Assembly (NCBI GenBank): GCA_965267485.1
Contig: OZ254080.1
Span: forward strand, 930,001-994,000
Origin: JANQJA01 sp965267485
GTDB taxonomy: Bacteria; Pseudomonadota; Gammaproteobacteria; Pseudomonadales; Azotimanducaceae
Length of the DNA: 64,000 nt
Direction: 5' to 3'
The notes below the pieces were generated by a model. That model made no database searches. It had not been told where the DNA came from and worked only from the letters and a program-made list of their open reading frames with translations. Positions 59,576-64,000 of this stretch are shown piece by piece; the first letter of the stretch is position 1; every line of letters begins with the position of its first letter. The translations under genes were made by a program, and so were the position numbers.

Positions 59576-60250
59576 TTGAGCGAACAGCTTTCGATTATTG
59601 ACCTGATACTTGGCGCGAGCCTTTTGGTACAACTCGTGATGGGCCTGCTCGTGCTCGCCTCGTTCGTTTCCTGGATCATGATCTTTCAGCGCGGGTTCGC
59701 GCTTGCGGCGATTCGGCGGCAGGCAACCGAGTTCGAGAACGAATTCTGGTCCGGCAAGGATCTGCGTGAGATCTACAAGGAGGTTGAGGGCGACGAGGAA
59801 GAGGCGCCTACCGGCATGTCGGCGATCTTCGTGTCCGGGTTTCGGGAGTTCACGCGACTCCGCAAGCAGTCCGCTGACCCCGATCGTGTCATGCAGAACG
59901 TTCAGCGCGCGATGCGGGTTTCGCTGTTTCGCGAGGAAGAACGGCTCGAGACGCACCTGCCGTTTCTGGCGACGGTCGGCTCGACGAGCCCGTACATCGG
60001 TCTCTTCGGTACGGTCTGGGGCATCATGAACTCGTTTCGCGGGCTCGCCACCGTCGAGCAGGCGAGCCTGTCGGTCGTTGCGCCGGGGATTTCCGAAGCG
60101 CTGGTGGCAACGGCAATGGGTCTCTTTGCGGCGATTCCCGCCGTCATCGCCTACAACCGTTATGCGGCGCAGGTCGAAGTGATCGTCAATCGCTTCGAGG
60201 CATTCAGCGATGAGTTCAGCAGTATCCTCTATCGCGCGATCAACAACTGA
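59576..60250 (+). CDS. tolQ: Tol-Pal proton channel protein TolQ
   Basis: A 224-residue TolQ with three transmembrane helices (about residues 14-34, 136-156, 170-192). The third-helix region VAPGISEALVATAMGLFAAIPAVIAYN has the conserved Thr and Pro of the proton path. The start is a TTG at 59576 with GGAGCGACG upstream. It forms the TolQR motor. No ybgC gene, usual before tolQ, is present. Confidence 0.93.
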   Translation: MSEQLSIIDLILGASLLVQLVMGLLVLASFVSWIMIFQRGFALAAIRRQATEFENEFWSGKDLREIYKEVEGDEEEAPTGMSAIFVSGFREFTRLRKQSADPDRVMQNVQRAMRVSLFREEERLETHLPFLATVGSTSPYIGLFGTVWGIMNSFRGLATVEQASLSVVAPGISEALVATAMGLFAAIPAVIAYNRYAAQVEVIVNRFEAFSDEFSSILYRAINN

Positions 60251-60264
60251 TCGGAGCCTGATCG

Positions 60265-60690
60265 ATGCCGAAAGCAGCAAGGCGCAAGCCGATGGCCGAG
60301 ATCAACGTCGTTCCCTATATCGACGTGATGCTCGTGCTGCTGGTGATTTTCATGGTCACGGCGCCGATGATGCGTCCGGGAATCGATGTCGAGCTGCCGC
60401 AGGCCACTGCCGGACCGCTGGACGTCGACGAGAATGAACCAGTGCTGGTGGTTTCGGTCAAATCCGATGAATCCTATTTCATCAACACCGGGGATTCCGA
60501 GGAACCGGTCGAACTCGGGGTCATCCAGGAGAGGGCGCAGAAGATTCTCGCAGCGAATCCCGATATCAAGGTGCTGGTCGAGGGCGACCGACGACTTCCC
60601 TATGGCGTGATCATCAACCTGATGAGCGTGCTCGAGGCGGCCGGCGCCAGTAACGTCGGTCTCATTACAGAGCCGCCGGCTGACCGCTGA
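60265..60690 (+). CDS. tolR: Tol-Pal proton channel protein TolR
   Basis: A 141-residue TolR with one N-terminal helix. The proton-carrying Asp is in AEINVVPYIDVMLVLLVIFMVTAPMM, the family signature (ExD/ExxxxxD). The periplasmic domain follows, with LLVEGD-like core as ...IKVLVEGDRRLPYGVIINLMSVLEAAGASNVGLITEPP. It ends in TGATG overlapping tolA. Confidence 0.94.
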   Translation: MPKAARRKPMAEINVVPYIDVMLVLLVIFMVTAPMMRPGIDVELPQATAGPLDVDENEPVLVVSVKSDESYFINTGDSEEPVELGVIQERAQKILAANPDIKVLVEGDRRLPYGVIINLMSVLEAAGASNVGLITEPPADR

Positions 60691-61481
60691 TGCGCCTCAT
60701 CTCGACGTACATGGTGCCGGCATGCTGGGCGTTGCTGTTCCACGCGCTCGTCATCGGCCTGCTGATGACCAACTGGGAAGACACCAGTGCGCTCGAGGTG
60801 ACCGACGTCGAGCCCTACTTCATCGAAGCCAGCATCGTGAACGAGAACCCCCATCGCGCGAAGCAGCAGCGGGAGGCGGCAGCCGAGGCGAATCGGCGCC
60901 GCATTCAGCGCGAACGCGAGGCGGCAGCGCGCGCCGAGCGTGAGGCGGCAGAGAAGGCAGCGGCAGAGGCCGCAAGAAAGCAGGCACGGATCGACGAGTT
61001 GAAGGCGCAGCAGGCCGCCGAGGAACGAGCACGCCAGCAGGCGGCGGCGAGAGACGCCGAGATTGCGGCGCAGCAGGGCGACGACCGCAACGACGATGAT
61101 CTGGAGGAAGCACGCGTTGCCATGGCTGATGAGCTTGCGCGCGCCGTGATGAGCGAGCAATCGGCGCGGCAGGCCGTTACCGACTACGAAAAGGCGATGG
61201 CCTATGCGGCGCGCATTCGCCAGGACATCGTTCAGCAGTGGTCGAGACCACCGAGCGCGCGCAATGGTATGCAGGCGCTGCTCCGGGTGAGTCTGGTGCC
61301 GACCGGTGAGGTTGTCGACGTCGTGGTCGTCGAGGGCAGCGGCAATGACGCATTCGACCGTTCTGCAATCCTGGCGGTCGAGAAGGCAGAGCGCTTTGTC
61401 GTGCCCGAAGACTCCCGCCAGTTCGAACAGCACTTCCGCAACTTCGAGGTGCTGTTCCGGCCCGAGGATCTACGCCTCTAA
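60690..61481 (+). CDS. tolA: Tol-Pal trans-envelope protein TolA
   Basis: The 263-residue protein has one N-terminal membrane helix (about residues 8-27), a long Ala/Arg/Glu/Lys-rich helical domain (about 55-140), and a C-terminal TonB/TolA-type domain with IRQDIVQQWSRPPSARNGMQALLRVSLVPTGEVVDVVVVEGSGNDAFDRSAILAVEKAERFVVPED. It links TolQR to Pal and TolB. It is shorter than E. coli TolA (421), mainly in the helical domain. Confidence 0.93.
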   Translation: MRLISTYMVPACWALLFHALVIGLLMTNWEDTSALEVTDVEPYFIEASIVNENPHRAKQQREAAAEANRRRIQREREAAARAEREAAEKAAAEAARKQARIDELKAQQAAEERARQQAAARDAEIAAQQGDDRNDDDLEEARVAMADELARAVMSEQSARQAVTDYEKAMAYAARIRQDIVQQWSRPPSARNGMQALLRVSLVPTGEVVDVVVVEGSGNDAFDRSAILAVEKAERFVVPEDSRQFEQHFRNFEVLFRPEDLRL

Positions 61482-62851
61482 TGAATCGCTACATCGATGG
61501 ATGCTACATGAAGTACTTCTTGCGCATTTCGCGCTTTGCAATGCTGACGCTTTCACTCTGCCTCATGGCGGGTGGCGCCCGTGCCAACCTGACGATCGAG
61601 GTGACTCAGGGGGTCGACAACGCCGTTCGGGTGGCGGTGGTGCCGTTCGCCTGGCGAGGGCAGGGTGCGCTGCCCACTGACGTGACCGAGGTGGTCGACG
61701 CCGACCTTACGCTGTCGGGCCGCTTCGATACGCTGCCCGTCGACCAGATGCTGAGCCTGCCGAACGAATCAGCGGATGTGTTCTTCCGCGACTGGCGGCT
61801 GCTGGACGTCGAGTACCTCGTGATCGGATACATCGAGCCCGTGCCTGAAGATCGGGGCCGGCTTCGTCTCACGTTCGAACTCTACAATGTGTTCCAGCAG
61901 CGCACGGTCATCGGTCACGCGATCGAGGGCGAGGTCGAGGAACTCCGGGACATGGCGCATTATGTGTCGGACTCGGTGTTCGAGGAACTGACGGGGATTC
62001 CGGGGCACTTCTCGACCCGAATCATGTACGTAACGTCGTTTGAAGACGACGCGGGTCGACTGTTCCGCCTGAATATCGCGGATGCCGACGGCTATCGGGT
62101 CAGCACGGTACTCGAATCGAGGGAGCCGGTACTGTCGGCCACCTGGTCACCGGACGGCAAACGCATCGCGTACGTCTCTTTCCAGGGTGATGGTCGCCCG
62201 GCGATCTACATCCGGGAACTCGAGACCGGCCGTGTGGAGAAGGTGACCAACTATCGCGGCAGCCTCAACGGGGCACCGGCGTTCTCTCCTGACGGCAAGA
62301 AGCTCGCGCTGGTGCTGTCCAAGGACGGCAGCCCCGACATCTACGTCCTGAACCTGGAAACGCGGCGTCTGCGGCGCATCACGCGGCACTACGGCATCGA
62401 TACGGAGCCGTCGTGGACCGCCGATGGCGAACGGATCATCTTTACGAGCAACCGCGGCGGACAGCCCCAGATCTACATGATGACGCTGGCCGATCTCACC
62501 ATCGAGCGACTGACGTTCGAGGGTGACTACAATGCACGGGCCTCCATGCTGCCTGACGACAGTGCCATCGTCATGGTTCATCGCCGCGACGGCATCTTTC
62601 ACATCGCCATGCTGGAGCTTGAGAGAGGCCGCCTGACGGTGCTTACACAGACTTCGCTCGACGAGTCTCCCAGTATCGCGCCCAATGGAAGTATGCTAAT
62701 TTATGCGACCCAAGTGGGTGGGGAAGGCATTCTGGCCGCGGTTTCCATCGACGGCGGCGTGAAATTCAACCTGCCCTCGAGTGAGGGCGACGTGCGGGAG
62801 CCAGCCTGGTCACCGACGAAAAGAAGAGAATTTGTGCCCGTCACGCCGTAA
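61481..62851 (+). CDS. tolB: Tol-Pal periplasmic beta-propeller TolB
   Basis: A 456-residue periplasmic protein. After the signal peptide (about residues 10-36) comes the N-terminal TolB domain, then a six-bladed beta-propeller with repeats such as SATWSPDGKRIAYVSF, APAFSPDGKKLALVLSKDGSPDIYVL and PSWTADGERIIFTSNRGGQPQIYMM. The first ATG overlaps tolA; another at 61508 gives a more typical signal peptide. It binds Pal and TolA. Confidence 0.94.
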   Translation: MNRYIDGCYMKYFLRISRFAMLTLSLCLMAGGARANLTIEVTQGVDNAVRVAVVPFAWRGQGALPTDVTEVVDADLTLSGRFDTLPVDQMLSLPNESADVFFRDWRLLDVEYLVIGYIEPVPEDRGRLRLTFELYNVFQQRTVIGHAIEGEVEELRDMAHYVSDSVFEELTGIPGHFSTRIMYVTSFEDDAGRLFRLNIADADGYRVSTVLESREPVLSATWSPDGKRIAYVSFQGDGRPAIYIRELETGRVEKVTNYRGSLNGAPAFSPDGKKLALVLSKDGSPDIYVLNLETRRLRRITRHYGIDTEPSWTADGERIIFTSNRGGQPQIYMMTLADLTIERLTFEGDYNARASMLPDDSAIVMVHRRDGIFHIAMLELERGRLTVLTQTSLDESPSIAPNGSMLIYATQVGGEGILAAVSIDGGVKFNLPSSEGDVREPAWSPTKRREFVPVTP

Positions 62852-62946
62852 ATTTGCGGAATATCGTCCGGTTTTGAGACCGGCGTCGCATGAATTCGCG
62901 AAAGGGTATGTGGTTTAATCGACGCTTGCGCTAATAGGAGCTCATC

Positions 62947-63516
62947 ATGTCAACAATAAGTTTCCGCGACCTGTTCATCGTCTTGCTGGCGACGGCAGTG
63001 CTGGCGGGGTGTTCCTCGAATCAGCCTGAAGAAGAGACGATGCCGGAGCAAACGGCCAGCGAGTCGTCCATGTCTGATTCCGACGGTATGGACGCCGAGC
63101 CGGAACCCGAAACGCTCGAGCCGCGGGTAACGACAAGGGGTGGCAAGCGCGTCATCGAAATCCCGGATACGTCGGGTGACTACGAAACACTGCCTGGCGT
63201 TTTCTACTTCGACTTCGATCAGGCCATCATCAAGCGTGCCGCCTATCAGGAACTTCAGCGCCACGCCCAGGCGATGGCCGCCGATCGTTCCCTGAGCGTT
63301 CGTCTCGAAGGCCATGCTGACGAGCGCGGTACGCGGGAATACAACCTCGCGCTGGGCGAGCGTCGTGCCAACGCGGTACGCGCCTACCTGATGACCAACG
63401 GCGTGCTCTCGTCGCAGCTCGAGACCATCAGCTACGGTGAAGAAAAGCCGGCAGTCAACGCCAGCAACGAGGCTGCCTGGTCGAAGAATCGTCGAGTCGA
63501 GCTCGTTTACAAGTAA
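62947..63516 (+). CDS. pal: Peptidoglycan-associated lipoprotein Pal
   Basis: A 189-residue lipoprotein with lipobox LAGC (Cys22) and an OmpA-like C-terminal domain: VFYFDFDQAIIKRAAYQELQRHAQAMAADRSLSVRLEGHADERGTREYNLALGERRANAVRAYLMTNGV. The linker is acidic. It anchors the outer membrane to peptidoglycan through the Tol complex. AGGAG lies before the ATG. In the 95-base gap behind tolB is a small hairpin CCGG/CCGG. Confidence 0.95.
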   Translation: MSTISFRDLFIVLLATAVLAGCSSNQPEEETMPEQTASESSMSDSDGMDAEPEPETLEPRVTTRGGKRVIEIPDTSGDYETLPGVFYFDFDQAIIKRAAYQELQRHAQAMAADRSLSVRLEGHADERGTREYNLALGERRANAVRAYLMTNGVLSSQLETISYGEEKPAVNASNEAAWSKNRRVELVYK

Positions 63517-63537
63517 TGCGATACAGCGGGCTAATTC

Positions 63538-64000
63538 ATGATTAGCTCCCAATCGTTCCGAAGTGGTGTGATGGGCCTGGTGCTTCTGGCCGTCACACCA
63601 TTTTTGTTTGCGGCTGAGGAGCCTTCGCGCAGCGCGATCGAGGTCGAGTCTCTCTCTGACCGACCGGCCGGTTCGCGTGAGGCGCAGATCGAGTACCGGG
63701 CGCCCATTGAGGAAGAGCCCGCGCCTGCGCCTGCAGCCAACGCCGGCGAGACCTACTATCAGCTCCAGTTGCTTCAGCAGGACGTGCTGGAACTTCGTGG
63801 CCTCGTCGAAGAGCTGACGTACCAGCTCCGGCGCATGCAGACGACCCAGGAAGACCGCTACCTCGAACTCGATGCCCGGTTTCAGAACCTGCAGTCGCAG
63901 ATCAACAGTGGCGCTGTCGCTACCGAGTCTGCAGAAACGCCGATGCCTGCCGCCGAGGTTCCGGACCCGAGTGAGGTCGTCAGCAGTGAGGGCACGGAAG
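63538..64000 (+). CDS. cpoB: CpoB/YbgF, N-terminal part (cut by the window)
   Basis: The frame runs off the right edge after 154 codons. There is a signal peptide (about residues 1-28, ending ...FLFAAEE), an acidic Pro-rich linker, and the trimerising coiled coil YYQLQLLQQDVLELRGLVEELTYQLRRMQTTQEDRYLELD, as in CpoB. The TPR domain expected after this lies outside. The protein couples Tol-Pal with peptidoglycan synthesis. The ATG follows pal by 21 bases. Confidence 0.9.
   Translation, partial: MISSQSFRSGVMGLVLLAVTPFLFAAEEPSRSAIEVESLSDRPAGSREAQIEYRAPIEEEPAPAPAANAGETYYQLQLLQQDVLELRGLVEELTYQLRRMQTTQEDRYLELDARFQNLQSQINSGAVATESAETPMPAAEVPDPSEVVSSEGTE

Noticed and set aside
59015..60280. A 421-codon minus-strand frame opposite ruvB and tolQ
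   Set aside because: Shadow frame across two well-identified genes; composition is typical of antisense reading of GC-rich DNA.

Overview
The window is GC-rich, densely coded bacterial chromosome. Gene content and order point to a free-living, aerobic gammaproteobacterium: tolQRAB-pal-cpoB, a yebC-ruvC-ruvA-ruvB run, a MetR very close to the enterobacterial protein, moaB-moeA, and several acyl-CoA, dioxygenase and hydrolase genes typical of heterotrophs. No rRNA or tRNA gene is visible, so genus-level placement is not possible from this window.

Layout. 1-2207: small membrane and accessory proteins (PH-domain, DUF2164, DUF385-like, GNAT). 2204-9686 (minus): a nine-gene operon for an Mrp/Mbh-type multisubunit cation/proton antiporter, in the order E-F-G-(MbhD+MbhE+MrpB fusion)-C-D-D-small 2-TM protein-D, with no full-length MrpA. 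9749-15721: GPH-type symporter, YbaK deacylase, class A acid phosphatase, MsrA, PatB-like C-S lyase, enoyl-CoA hydratase and a lone cyclic-nucleotide-binding domain. 15850-18384: moaB-moeA, a small membrane protein and a methyltransferase. 18325-21418 (minus): a coupled GT4 glycosyltransferase, methyltransferase and alpha/alpha-toroid gene set. 21469-23533: a phosphodiesterase-like HD protein divergent from metR. 23534-23985: a non-coding stretch with palindromic repeats and a candidate structured small RNA.

23986-30000: pyridoxamine-phosphate-oxidase-like, metallo-beta-lactamase-fold, VOC, macro-domain, TauD-like and alpha/beta-hydrolase genes. 30071-31448: amtB with a sigma54 promoter, an NtrC-type site and a strong terminator, whose T-tract has been hit by an ISL3-family insertion sequence (31449-32751) flanked by T8. 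32883-37444: GNAT, PhoU-like DUF47, DUF2237, PlsC, DUF2937, FecR and cupin. 37441-43909 (minus): argC, type Ic aspartate aminotransferase, DEAD-box helicase and cupin in one tight run, preceded by an esterase-dioxygenase-epoxide hydrolase set. 44013-51269: CoA-transferase/racemase, an unrecognised AP2/integrase-arm-like basic protein with a long leader, propionyl-CoA synthetase, SDR, monooxygenase, ArsC, YihY and TlpA. 51266-64000: proS, a GFA protein bracketed by inverted repeats, an HU protein with a histone-H1-like tail, fmdB-like, aspS, yebC, ruvCAB and tolQRAB-pal-cpoB (cut by the window end).

Themes. Ion homeostasis (antiporter, AmtB) and envelope maintenance (Tol-Pal, PlsC, YihY) are the main physiological blocks. 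YbaK and ProS act on the same tRNA. A GGGGTCAGACCCC repeat family appears at four places, mostly abutting stop codons. Three convergent gene pairs end in the same CTAG tetramer. The items most worth a second look are the Mbh-ordered antiporter operon, the structured RNA at 23687-23888, the hairpin at the start of the HU transcript, and the AP2-like gene with its leader.
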